Shown here: positions 10,711 to 21,354 of the stretch, in pieces
Layout of the letters: each line of letters begins with the position of its first letter
How positions within the stretch are numbered: the first letter of the stretch is position 1
Assembly: GCA_019395295.1 (NCBI GenBank)
Contig: CM033347.1
Span: 27,048,607 to 27,112,606 of the forward strand
DNA length: 64,000 bases
Source of the DNA: Osmanthus fragrans
Lineage: Eukaryota; Streptophyta; Magnoliopsida; Lamiales; Oleaceae
Direction of reading: 5' to 3'
Position numbers and translations under genes: made by a program
The notes under the pieces: model-generated
Told to the model about the DNA's origin: nothing
The model's input: only the letters and a program-made list of their open reading frames with translations
Database searches by the model: none

Positions 10711-11466
10711 GAGTTGGCAACTCACATCGGTGAAGTTGTGATGAACAAGTGCTTTTGCACCCGTAGGAACCCTATTAGTATATCTGCAGCTGCCATTTAT
10801 TTGGCCTGCCAATTGGAAGATAAACGTAAAACACAGGCTGAAATCTGCAAGGTGACAGGCCTAACTGAGGTCACTCTTCGAAAAGTTTACAAGGAGCTGT
10901 TGGAAAATTGGGATGATCTACTTCCATCAAATTATAATCCAGTTGTTCCTCCAGAAAAGGCATTTCCGACGGCAACCATTCCTTCAGGTCGTTCTTTGAC
11001 TTCTAGAAATGATCTAGTCGAGGGGTCTTCATCAGACAGGGACAAGCATTCTGAAGTGAAGTATACTAAACCGAGTGATATCCTAGACTTATCCCGTCAA
11101 ACCAGAGGTAAAGACAATGCGGTGCAAGTCCCACCATCTTCTTGGAGGCCCCAGGCTCCAGTCGGAGCCTCTACTATTCAAAAACCTCGTGAAAGGAATC
11201 AAACTACGACCCAAAATATGGAAATTGATTTACAGTACAAGAATCGTGAAGAGAAAAGAGTAGATACTGATGCAAGGGGCGCGTCTAGTTCTCCAAGCTC
11301 GGTACATTTTCCTAATCCTCCTGCTTTAGCTGCAGGTGTCGTCCCATGGCCATTTCGGCCCCCAACGGCATCGTCCCATTCGCCTTCTGTTCAGTTTGTG
11401 CAAGGAGCTTCCAATGCTGTGGATAAAGGATCCTCGAAACAGATTGGGAATGAAAAGGTTATTTAG
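10711..11466 (+). CDS. pBrp: pBrp, 3' exon with second cyclin fold and C-terminal tail
   Basis: The exon joins in phase 0 after the CAG acceptor and begins ELATHIGEVVMNKCFCTRRN. The first 70 or so residues complete the second cyclin repeat (ISISAAAIYLACQLEDKRKT, then AEICKVTGLTEVTLRKVYKE). The TFIIB-like core ends near LLPSNYNPVVPPEKAFP, and a Ser/Pro/Gln-rich, probably disordered tail of about 170 residues follows, typical of pBrp. The frame stops with TAG at 11464-11466. The last codons, GNEK|VI, overlap an AAG|GTTATT that could be a donor, so a further small exon downstream is possible. Key core residues look intact. Confidence 0.88.
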   Translation, partial: ELATHIGEVVMNKCFCTRRNPISISAAAIYLACQLEDKRKTQAEICKVTGLTEVTLRKVYKELLENWDDLLPSNYNPVVPPEKAFPTATIPSGRSLTSRNDLVEGSSSDRDKHSEVKYTKPSDILDLSRQTRGKDNAVQVPPSSWRPQAPVGASTIQKPRERNQTTTQNMEIDLQYKNREEKRVDTDARGASSSPSSVHFPNPPALAAGVVPWPFRPPTASSHSPSVQFVQGASNAVDKGSSKQIGNEKVI

Positions 11467-12380
11467 TGTACTATTAAATTAAAATATTCTTTTATGTATA
11501 TGTAAATTTCACCTGTCACCTAGCTATCGTGTGATTCTTCTTTTAACTTTTAAGACATTCCATTACAGCTCAAATGCATTACTAATATAGGGCAGTTGAA
11601 CATTATTATCTTCATTTAACACATGACCATAAATTCGGAAAAGAGAAAGGGTCAAAAGATTGAACTCGAACTGGAATTGAGGTGATTTTTAAAAAATTTT
11701 AAAAAATATATACCTTTAAAAAAATTATAATTATGTATATGTACATTTACATTGATTGAACTGACTAAATCGTGAACGGTTCAAGGTTTTTAAAATTGGC
11801 CAATTTAACGGGTTTTGGGATGAATTTTTAATTAGATGTTTAATAAGTTTAATCAGATCGGTTTTGGTTTTGGTTTTTGATTTTTATGATTTAATTCATT
11901 GGGTCGATCTGATTTTTAAAACATTGTTTTTTTTACTTTATAAAGAATAAATAATTACTTTAAAACATTAAAGAAATTTAAAAATGAACAATAATTAGAA
12001 CCAACTAGATATCTATTTGTAGGGGTTCGCAATGGGTTCATGTACGACTAGACTTGCTCCAACTCGAGCTCGGGGGACGATTTGAGCTCGAATTTCACCC
12101 ACGCAATTTGAGACCAGATTCGACCAGGCAAGCCAAGTTGAGCTCAGCAAGTAAAGTCGGTTGACTCCTGTATTCTATGCCCGCCCTATTCTCCTTTTTT
12201 ATTTAATATTATGTTAAATTTCCTCGTTTTATCCTGTATTTATTATTTGTGAAAATTACACAAAATCCTACTTTAAATATTAAGAGTTCAAAAATTAGAT
12301 GGGATGTTTCATTAATCAAAAATCAGATGTTTTATTAATTAATTAATAATCAAACCCTAAATTAATTCTCTCACTTCTCT
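11467..12380. other. Intergenic, probable pBrp 3'UTR then decayed repeats
   Basis: No coding frame is supported. 12020-12180 has a CG-richer stretch with GCTCGAGCTCGG and GAGCTCGAATTT motifs, like the sub-terminal parts of hAT elements, but no matching ends or duplication were found. Confidence 0.4.
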
Positions 12381-12395
12381 CTTCACTCTCGTCTC

Positions 12396-12398
<3 letters not shown>

Positions 12399-12434
<36 letters not shown>
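12399..12434. repeat. (CT)n microsatellite
   Basis: An uninterrupted CT/TC run. A second, shorter one lies at about 12594-12621. The long frames reported on either strand across 12.4-13.0 kb owe their Arg/Glu or Ser/Leu repeats to these runs and are not supported as genes. Confidence 0.9.
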
Positions 12435-12437
<3 letters not shown>

Positions 12438-12984
12438 ACCGCAAACGACCGCTGGTGTAAATTGTTGGCTAGAAGAAGCAGTCGCCGCCGTCGTCGAAAA
12501 CCACAGCTCACTGCGACGTCTCGGGTGGAAGGAATATGTCCAGTTTGGGTCGACGATTTCAATAGGTCCAGTTTAATTAGCTCAAGCCCCATCCCCTCTC
12601 TCTCTCTCTCTCTCTCTCTCCCTCCCTCCCCTCCCCTTCGTCGCAAGATTGTAGTGTATGCGGTGACGGTTTGGTGATGGTTGGAGGTCGTGGTTATCGC
12701 AGTGGTGTATGCGATGACAGTGTGGTTGGTCGTGTTTGTGAGTGTGTGATGTGGGTGCGGTGTTTGTCGTTGGCGTGTGTGTGTTTGCTGAGGTTGCAAT
12801 GCTGTGTGATGTAGGTGTGGTGGATTTGGCAGTGGTTGGCGGTGGAGATGATGAGAGGTTGTTGGCGATGGTCTGTTGGGTGGATGTGATGATTTGTTTA
12901 AGACAGTGGTGCTCTCGGGTGGCGGCGATGGTTCTAGCAACGGTGGCGATGGTGCAGTTGGAAGCCACCGAATTGATTAATCTG

Positions 12985-13350
12985 TGATCATGTGACTAAT
13001 TATTTGGATAATTTGTGACTAAGAAATAATGTGACCTAAGGAATTATTAATCTGTGACCAATAATCTGATAATTTATGATTGTATAATAAGTTGTGACTT
13101 ATAATAATTGTGATTTGTGACAGATGAACAAATTGTGACTTATGAAATCTGTAAATCGTGACCGTAAAATAATTTGTGACATTAAAATTCTGATTTGTGA
13201 CCTCGAAAATAAACTGTGACAAAATATTTGATTTGTGACTTCGAAAATAAATTGTGACCTATAAAATATTTGATTTGTTATTTCGAAATAATTTGTGACT
13301 AATTAATTTGACAATATGTGACCAATAAATGAATTTGTGACCAAATTGTA
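12985..13350. repeat. Degenerate tandem array built on TGTGAC
   Basis: About fifteen copies of TGTGAC, nearly all in the same orientation, in about 360 bp (first at 12991, last at about 13336). They are spaced roughly 15-45 bp apart in an AT-rich background, usually as ATTTGTGACCTATAAAAT-like units. No reading frame runs through it. It looks like an old minisatellite, or a clustered array of a short motif. Confidence 0.75.
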
Positions 13351-13532
13351 TATATTTGTGATCTTTATATATTTAATTAATTAAATATATAATTAATTAA
13401 ATAAAAATTAATAAAAATCTGATTTTTGAATTTTGAAACTTATTTTCTTATTATTGAAATAGACCATACTTATACTCTTACTTATGAAAATTTCCTTTAT
13501 TATTTTCTTTTACTTCTTGTGTAAACAAATAA

Positions 13533-13696
13533 GCTCATGTTTCGTAAGGATTAAAATCTTGATTTAAATTAAAGTTAACAATTAATTTTAACGATTTACT
13601 TATTTTATGAGATTTACGATTTTTTAACCACATATTTGATCTATTTTTATTAAAAATTATTAAAAATTTAATTTAATTTTTTTATCAAACAGAAGC
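13533..13696. repeat. Tourist-like MITE, family T1
   Basis: 164 bp bounded by TAA at 13530-13532 and 13697-13699. It starts GCTCATGTTTCG and ends TCAAACAGAAGC, imperfect inverted repeats. The interior shares the TTAAAGTTAACAATTAATTTTAAC block with the copies at 3.1, 24.6 and 61.6 kb. Confidence 0.75.
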
Positions 13697-13699
13697 TAA

Positions 13700-14405
13700 A
13701 TAAAGAAGAATTTGTCTACTTGTACAGGGGGGTTGACAAGCCCCTCACTGTAGCCCCCCCTCCATGTATTAAAAAAGAAAAAATATTTCAGCTGATCCCC
13801 CATGTGAGTGTCCTGTCAACCTCCTGTACGCATAGCCCTGCTCAATGAAGAAAGCTCGTGGATTGGCCGAATCGAGCATGGGCGGCCGGCCCATTTGCCA
13901 CCACTAGCTATTTGTCTAGTCAGCCAGGTAAGGACGTAAGGTCACAATCCGTGGCACTAACGTAATATACATCAATGTTCATGGTACATATGTCAATGTA
14001 ACCTCCAAAACAAACACACAACCCACCAATCTCTACCGTTAATCTCCGTCCATGTCATCAATCCGCACCTCTCTAATCGAACGGCCTCCAGTGGCTCTCA
14101 CAACAAGCACACATTTTACTTACTCCGTACGTAGTGCTACCCGGCCAAACTTAACTCAACCCTAACTCGGACTCGACTCACCAGTCGCCTCCACATTATC
14201 TATACTGAGCGCACAGAAAGTTCTAGAGAGATAAAACTCTAGAGAGAGAAACAATTAATTTTGGGTTTTAACTTTTAAGCTTTCCCCTAGCAAAATCCCA
14301 TAAGAAAAATTATCACTTATAAGTTATCAGTAGATTTTTTTTATGTAATTCAGAAGATAATTATACGTATGTATATGCATATATAGAAAAGAAGTTGGTG
14401 GATTA
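13700..14405 (+). promoter_or_regulatory. Upstream region and 5'UTR of the ANP32-like gene
   Basis: No frame is supported. The 200 bp before the start codon are CT-rich and then AT-rich, with TCTAGAGAG repeats at about 14220-14250, as expected for a plant 5'UTR. No certain TATA box could be chosen. 13720-13840 holds a GC-rich stretch with CAGGGGGGTTGACAAGCCCC, probably a repeat scrap. Confidence 0.4.
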
Positions 14406-16705
14406 ATGGATGAGATCTGGGAAAGGGCAGTGGAGACGGCATTAGACGGCGAAAACGACGTCGCATCTGTCCGGACTTTAACCCTTGACGGAGCGGCGAA
14501 GTGCGTTCACGGCCGGCTTCCTCCGCCGTTAATTTTCGAGAAGTTTAGCAACCTCCAGCATCTTTCTATAGCGAATATTGGCCTTTCGTCTCTTGAGCAG
14601 TTTCCTCGGCTTCGGAATTTGCAGAAGTTGGTGCTATCTGATAATAGGATTGCTGGAGGCCTTGAGTTCCTTGTTGAGGCGGGGTTGGAATTTCTGCGGG
14701 ACCTTGATTTGTCAAATAACAGGATTTCGGATGTTAATGATTTGAAGCCTTTGGCGGAGCTTAGGCTGGTGTCACTGGATCTTTATGAGTGCCCGGTTAC
14801 GCGGGTTAAGGACTATAGGTCGCGGGCTTTTGAGTTGATTAGGTCTTTAAAGTACTTGGATAAGATGGACGCAGAGGGGAATGAGAGGCCTGAGTCGGAT
14901 GATGAGGATGAGGACGCTGAGGGGAATCAGAGGCCTGAGTCGGATGATGAGTATGAGGACGCCGAGGGGAATCAGAGGCCTGAGTTGGATGATGAGGATG
15001 AGGACGAGGACGCTGAGGAGAATGAAAGGGCTGAGTTGGATGATGAAGATGAGGACAATGATGATGAGGATGATGCTGGGAGCGGAGAAATTGAAGGGGA
15101 GACTTGGCCGTTTAGGTTGAGTAATGGGTATCTAACTAGGAACGATGGGGTTATCGATGTTGATGAGGATGAGGAGAGTGATGCGGATGAGGAGGTAACT
15201 GAGACTTCTAGAGGGGTTAACGGATTAAGTGGTGCTAGCAATTCCCATCATCTCTCGAATGGGTTTAGGGTGGAGGATGAGGGTGATGAGAGTGAGGAAG
15301 ATGATGATTCGGTGGAAGAGATTTATGAAGAAGATGAGGGTGAGGAGGAGGATAATGTGGTAGAGGTCCACGAAATAGATGACAGTAGTGAGGAGGAGGA
15401 TGGGGTGGAGGATGACGAGGATGATGATGAAGAAGTAGATAATGATGAGGGCGATTTTGAGGAGCCCGATAGTAATGGGAGGTTGATAGGTGTGGAAGGA
15501 GAGATTGACGGTCATGAGCAGGGTGACGATGATGATAATGGAGAGATTGGAGAGGAAGATCTGGACAACGAGGAGGATGGAGACTTTGAGGATGAAGATG
15601 AGGTGATGATCCATTTATCTTTGTGATTATAATGTCCTTATTTAGTGATTTATTGGTTTGGGGTGCTGGACATGAATTATATACATTGATGTTGCTGATT
15701 GGATTACATGCCCATATTTGAATTTTTATCGATTGAGCATCTGATTCCACGTGCTTTTTTATATGCTAAAAAATGTGAATTATCATACTAGCTTTTTGAT
15801 ACACAAGTTATGGTAAATATAAGTTGCCTGTTCTAGTTCACATGTCGTAATCTAAATTGTTGCATAAGCATTTGCAGTATAAATCTTGTGTTTTACAGTG
15901 AATGCACCTTGGTTTGCAATAGCATTATAGGTAGTTTTTAGAGAAATGAAGATTGTTAGCTCCTGAAATTTAGTGCAAGCATTGATGTCTGCTGTTTGTG
16001 TATTATTTTTGGAGAAGCTGCCTTATATTTTTCAACTTCCTCCCAAGTTATGTGATATTAATGAACTTTGTCATGTAATGTGTTTTCTTATTAGTATGTT
16101 GAAAATGTTTGCTTTTGTTTTAATGGCCATGAATTTATATGTTTCTGAGTGGATTTCTTTAATGTTTGGTGCATGAATTCTGGGACAGTAGCTTGGTGAC
16201 CCCTCGTAGTTTTGCATACATTCCCTCCTTTCTTCACATACTCTTTAAAGGGGTTGAAATGCTGGAATCTGCAGTCCTGTTAGATTTTGATTTGGTAGTA
16301 TTTGAATTCTTGTGAAATTTCTGTGATTGTTCTTCAAGAAATTGCTGCAAGTTTAGAGATGTTTTCTTTTTGTTAAGCTAGTTTATGTGATTTGAAGTAC
16401 TGTGAATTCCAGCTTCTTTCTGGTTATTTCAAACTGAAATGAGTTTCGTTTAATGGCAGGAAGAAGATTATGGCACAGGGTACCTTATTCAACCGGTCGG
16501 GCAAGTACAGGTAGATACCAATGGTAGTCACTTGGACCTAGGAAATGAAGGTGAAGATGCTGGAAAGGAAGAAGGTGTCAGCGACGAAGATGACCGAGAC
16601 GGTTCAGTCCAGGAGCTCCCGACATCATCTTCTCGAAAGAGAAACAGAGACGAAGATAATGATAGTGAAGAGGAGGACGAGGAGACGACGAAGAAGCACA
16701 AGTAA
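14406..16705 (+). CDS. ANP32-like acidic leucine-rich nuclear phosphoprotein (2 exons, 480 aa)
   Basis: Coding parts are 14406-15602 (399 codons) and 16460-16705, joined in phase 0 across an 857-bp intron (GAG|GTGATG ... GGCAG|GAA). The first about 165 residues form a leucine-rich repeat domain: NLQHLSIANIGLSSLEQFP, NLQKLVLSDNRIAGGLEFL, LRDLDLSNNRISDVNDL, then the cap KYLDKMDAEGNERPES. The rest is a very acidic Asp/Glu tail ending in a basic SRKRNRDE...KKHK stretch that can act as a nuclear signal. Animal ANP32 proteins are histone chaperones and phosphatase inhibitors; the plant role is less known. The start MDEIWERAVE matches the usual plant start. Without the splice the frame ends at 15626. 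The tail repeats a DAEGNQRPESDDEYE-like unit three to four times (about 14870-15030), a local expansion. Confidence 0.93.
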
Positions 16706-17959
16706 TTATGGGTACGGTAGGTTTTGTTTATTCCTAAGTAAAATGGTGGGAACTTGAAATTTGCAGACTGATATAAACTGTTGGGTGACAATATTTGGAG
16801 GGAAACTGTGGATATGAACCTTACGTACTATGTTAAATGTTCAAAAAGTAGTTTGTTTGGAGTAGCCGTTGGTTGCTTTGTAATAATTTATTCAAATGTG
16901 AGTTATGAGTGAGTTCAACTCGTTATATAACTCAGTTGCATTGAAAGCAATGTAAAGAGAAGCCCTTATTTGTTGTGTGCAATTCTTGTTATTTCTTTAC
17001 CCTTTTCTGATTGGCTTGTGAAACCGATTGTAGGTAGATGGTGAAATCCGTGTTGTATTCAATCATCAAAGTGCTAAATGGAGTGTGCAGCAACTTATAG
17101 TTACTGACAATTGGGCTTGGACTCTCGGTTCTTGCATGCTGCGGTTGCCAATAAGAGAAATTGACGTAAAGGCAATAAGAGAAATTGACGTAAATGGCAC
17201 TGAAATGTGTAATTTATGATTTGAGTACTCATTCTAGACTATTTTTGTGTGGACTTATGAAAATGAGTAAATCTTTTATATAAAAATAAAACTAAAGATT
17301 TTGTTATATTCGTATGAACTTATGAAAATGGAAGTAAATTTGAAAATTTGATTTACCTGAAAAAATGGTACTACAGCATTATAAAGAGATTTTTAAATAT
17401 GAGATACACTCTATTTTAAAGAGTTAACTCTTAAAATTATGCTCCAAGAGTTAATGTTCAGATATTAATAGTATCGTTAAGACATAGATCGACCTGTATC
17501 ATACCGTCATATGTGATTAAGGGCTTGACTTGATTGTTTGTTTTCTCAGTGTCAAAAGCGAAATTCAAAATTTTATCATTTAGTGGTCTTTTTTTATTTT
17601 ATATTTTTAAATTATATTTTTTCAAATTTATTTTCAACCATATAATTTTTTGATATGGACTAATTTACAAATGAATTCATAATTTTTTTTTTTTTAACTA
17701 CAATTCTTTAAAAAATTTCTTTCACGAAGCACTTCTCAAAAAATTAAAATTAGACGATTAATAGTAAGTTATTCATAGGAAAAAAAAGGTGTTGCTTAAC
17801 GAGTAGTAGCACCACTGACAAAAAAATTCATCGTTTATGCTCTAATTGGTAACACTTACGCATGGAAATTTTTGTGAAAGTCATGCAAAAAGTTCGTATA
17901 AGATGAAAGTTTTCTTGATAGTTCGGAAGTGCACCAAACAATTGCAACTATTTGAGAAC
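16706..17959. other. 3' flank of the ANP32-like gene, no gene seen
   Basis: AT-rich. Contains a direct duplication of about 23 bp (CAATAAGAGAAATTGACGTA at about 17149 and 17172). Nothing else recognised. Confidence 0.5.
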
Positions 17960-18225
17960 TAGTGATGTCAAAAAAGCTCGCGGGTTCGGGTTGCTAGGTC
18001 ACGGCTCTGGCTGAGCCCCTTTTAGGAAAACAAGCCGAGTTCGGCTCTGTTCGAAAATATATAAAATTTTAAAAAATGGGGTCGGCTCTGCTCGGAAAAA
18101 GCCTGAGCTTCGAGTCACTTTTTCTTGGACGAGCAAAAGCTCGACTCGGCTCGGCTCGCAAAAAAACTCGCACATCGGGCCCGAGCAGAGCCATTCCGGC
18201 TCGACTTGACTCGTTGACACCCCTA
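17960..18225. mobile_element. hAT-like MITE, 266 bp
   Basis: It starts TAGTGATGTCAA and ends TTGACACCCCTA, imperfect inverted repeats of the common plant hAT type. The flanking 8-mers TTGAGAAC (17952-17959) and GTTAGAAC (18226-18233) agree at six of eight positions. The inside is rich in GGCTCGGCTCG motifs. The frames crossing it on both strands are by-products. Confidence 0.7.
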
Positions 18226-18639
18226 GTTAGAACTCCACTGAAATTTAAAAAAAAAAAAAAAATTATTATATTATATAAATTCTCGTACAAAACTATTTGA
18301 ACTAAAAGTTTGAAAGATAATTATTCAGATGCATTTTACTGAAGAAAGAAATTAACCAAATCTCATACACTGATTATAAATACTTTAACTCATGTCGACG
18401 TCATAAAATAAAATCTGTTAATCTACACTTGATAAACCTATGGCATGCCTAAAGCATAATCACATTCGATTCCAAGGGGAAAAAAAATCCTCAAAAGAAA
18501 ATTGAAACAAATAGTAAAGATTGTCCTGTTGAGGAAGAGTATATTCTTGAAGAGTATGTAGGCACAACTTTGCAACCTTAAGAATAGGTTTAGACCTAAA
18601 ATATTAAACATAAAAAGATCTAATAAGTTGTGTAGTTAT

Positions 18640-19440
18640 TAGACCTGGGCACGATCCGGTTCGATTCGATTCTCTTCAGAATCGAATCAAATCGAACCGA
18701 AATTTTTTGAGTAATTAATAAACGGAACCGTCGGGTCCAAATATAATTTTGAAACCGTTCGAATTCGATTCCGTTCGATTCTATTCGGTTCCACACTATA
18801 ATTACATTTTTTAACATTTATAACAACGCTACAGTCTGACATTTTCAATCTTAATTTTTACAAATTAACGTATTCCAATTTAATAACATATAAATAACAA
18901 GTGGTTCAATAAGATTAATTTACCAATGTATACAAATAACAAAAAGTAGATAACAAATTAGTAATACTAAAATATCGGCGATTCATATAAATTAGAAGTC
19001 ATACACTCATAGAGATAAAATATTTAAAAATATTGCTAATACAATAGTACTTACCAACTATTTGATTTCATCATCAATTGTTTGACTTTTCATACTAGAT
19101 ACTAAGAAATTTTACAAGAAAAATTAAAAAATCACAATTAAAAAACATAAATAAACTAAAAATTGTTCAACTAATAATATTTAATAAGAAAAAATAAAAT
19201 ATATATTTTATTACATGTCTCAATGCTCTCATAGAACTCAGTCTCTTCAATGCAAACTTTATCTTTGCTAATTTATTTTTAAAAAATTAAAATAATTTGA
19301 TTTATCTCATATATAAAAATTTAAAATCAAGAATCGAACCGAACCCGTCGGTTCTCAATTCAGATATCTATTCGGGTATTTCACTTACGAAGAATCGCTC
19401 GGTTCGGTTCAATTCGATTCGAGATTTTTGCCCAACCCTA
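18640..19440. mobile_element. Non-autonomous hAT element with perfect 8-bp duplication
   Basis: 801 bp. The left end TAGACCTGGGCACGATCCGG and the right end, read inverted, TAGGGTTGGGCAAAAATCTC share the hAT TAGRSYTGGGCA start. GTAGTTAT is repeated exactly at 18632-18639 and 19441-19448. GGTTCGATTCGATTC and its complement form sub-terminal repeats on both sides. No transposase frame is present. Confidence 0.87.
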
Positions 19441-19610
19441 GTAGTTATGAGGAAAGAAATAAAATTGAAAATAAATAGTTGTCGACGAATATAGAGCAAT
19501 TTTATGAACAAAAGCGAGGATCAAAATATGTCGAAAAATATGAGGTAAAAATGATTAGTCAAAGTAAAAGGACACAATCTACACAAAATTGAACAAACTA
19601 GAAAAAACTA

Positions 19611-20815
19611 AGGGGTCGTTCTCTTCATGTTTCAATTTTGTATTTTGAGTTTTAAATTCATTTGTATTTTGTGTTTTGAGTGTCTGTTTTGAAATTGTTG
19701 AAAATACGTTCTCTTTGTCGTTCTAAAAAAATGTTTTTCAAAACATAAAAATGGAATATGCGATTCCTTTGAAATTTTGAAAATGGCTACTTCTTGGAAT
19801 TGATTTCATCCCCACCACCAGTCACCACTGCCAACCAAAATCAACACAACCACCACTGTCTAGTGTCATTGCCATTGCCTCCACCATCTTCCCCAGCTTC
19901 ACCACCACCAACTTGTTTCAAAATCCCTCCTCCAGCAACCAATTCGCTCCCCAGTCACCACTGCCAAAATCAACCCAACCACCACCATCTTCTCCAACTT
20001 CACCACCACCAACTCGTTTCAAAATCCCTCATCTAGCAACTAATTCGCCCTCCTCCCCCACTGCGAAAATCAACCCAACCACCACCATCTTCCCCAACTT
20101 CACCACCACCAACTCATTTCAAAATCCCTCCTCCAGCAACCAATTCGTCCCCCTCCCCGACTACTAAAATCAATCCAAACCACCACCACCATGAACCATC
20201 AACCGTTGTCACCACCACCAATCAACCCAACCATCAACCATTGCCAAAATCAATACCACCATCAAACATACCACTACCGTCTGCCCGCCACCAACACCAA
20301 CACCAACACCAACACCCATCGCCTTCAGATAAAAAAAAACCAAAAAAACCCCAAAAGTAAAGATCGAAAAAAGGTCGAACTGTATCTTCGTGCTGCTGCG
20401 AATGTCACCTCCAAACCGCAGTCAGCGTCGAAGAGAGCGAAGATAGAGACGGGCCTAAACCACAGCAGCGTCGCCTCCCACGCCGACGCTGACACCGGCT
20501 CATCTCCTTCGTCACCGGTTGCAGTGTTTGAATTAAAGAGAAGAGTGAAAGCAGAGATGGCAAGAGAGAAAGAAGAGAGAAGGCAGAGACAGGTGATTCC
20601 AAGGAAATTAGGCGTTTTCCACATTTTGAACATTTCGAGAGTTTCGTATTGAAAATGGCCAAAACGGGTTTTTGTCGTTTTCCATTTCCTTCATAATTTT
20701 TTTTTTTGTTTTCGAAAATTCGTTTTCAAAAAGGGGAAAGAGAACGCGTTTTCACCGTTTTGAAAAATTGAAAACAGAAAATGGCTACAAAACACCAAAG
20801 AGAACGGCACCTTAA
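19611..20815. mobile_element. Inverted-repeat element carrying a 100-bp minisatellite
   Basis: The left end AAGGGGTCGTTCTCTT (about 19610) and the right end, read inverted, AAGGTGCCGTTCTCTTTGG (about 20815) are matching termini. Sub-terminal AAAACGAATTTTCGAAAAC-like sequence adds further pairing. TA or TWA flanks both ends, so the superfamily is uncertain (Tc1/mariner or Harbinger). Inside, 19794-20180 has three copies of a roughly 100-bp unit (TTTCAAAATCCCTC at 19916, 20017 and 20117) that reads as a Pro/Thr-rich frame. This runs into a Lys/Arg-rich stretch (20340-20652). It may be a captured gene piece. Confidence 0.55.
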
Positions 20816-21073
20816 ATTCTTGGACCTATAGTTAGAGAATTTAAAGGTGTAAAGTCTGTAGTACTTGTACGAAAAGAAAGCGAAAATTTGAACTCACAAA
20901 TGCACAATTCTTAACATAATGACTTTCACAAAGATTTTAAAATAGATATGCTCAACTATGACGGATGCAAACATAAGTTGATACCTTATTAGCTTTGAAT
21001 GCATAAAACGCGATATATGTTTAATGAATATGGTTACAACATGATCATCTGACTGATAATAATATTATGCATA

Positions 21074-21240
21074 TTTTTTTTTTTTTTTTTATGATCGTGG
21101 ATGACAGTGTCAGCTTAGGTGCACCTCGATTAATCCCACGGGACCCTAAAATTTACAGCCGGATACTCACCTCGGTGGTCCTGATGGGACTCGAACTGGT
21201 GATTATTGAGGAGCAAACACAAAGTCTGACCAACTTTGTG
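21074..21240 (-). mobile_element. tRNA-derived SINE
   Basis: On the minus strand the sequence begins near TTGGTCAGACTTTGTG (A-box-like TGGTCAGAC, about 21224-21232) and continues to a B box GTTCGAGTCCC (21186-21196). It ends in an A17 tail (T run at 21074-21090 on +). A-box to B-box spacing of about 30 nt and the A tail fit a short Pol III-derived retroposon. No clean target duplication was found. Confidence 0.7.
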
Positions 21241-21354
21241 AAGGATTTAATATGATCGAACCATATAATTCAAGTTTCCAAGAAACTTGTTAGATCAAAG
21301 TACAAAGAAACTTTGCAATTTGAAATTATGCAGTATGATCATTTTAGTAATTAA

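Noticed and set aside
12020..12180. hAT element rich in GAGCTCGAGC motifs
   Set aside because: No matching termini or duplication.
12383..12987. Long overlapping frames on both strands (His/Pro/Thr-rich and Val-rich)
   Set aside because: They come from CT microsatellites and GTG/CAC-biased repeats; all strands are open at once and no domain is present.
12714..13350. CRISPR array or bacterial repeat
   Set aside because: The TGTGAC units are short and irregular with no constant spacer size, and the DNA is plant nuclear.
13720..13840. Inverted repeat with CAGGGGGGTTGACAAGCCCC, maybe a relative of 51499-51619
   Set aside because: The stems do not pair well and no duplication is seen.
14972..15750. 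Minus-strand frames across the acidic exon of the ANP32-like gene
   Set aside because: Shadows of GAT/GAG-rich coding sequence (Ser- or His/Pro-rich on the other strand).
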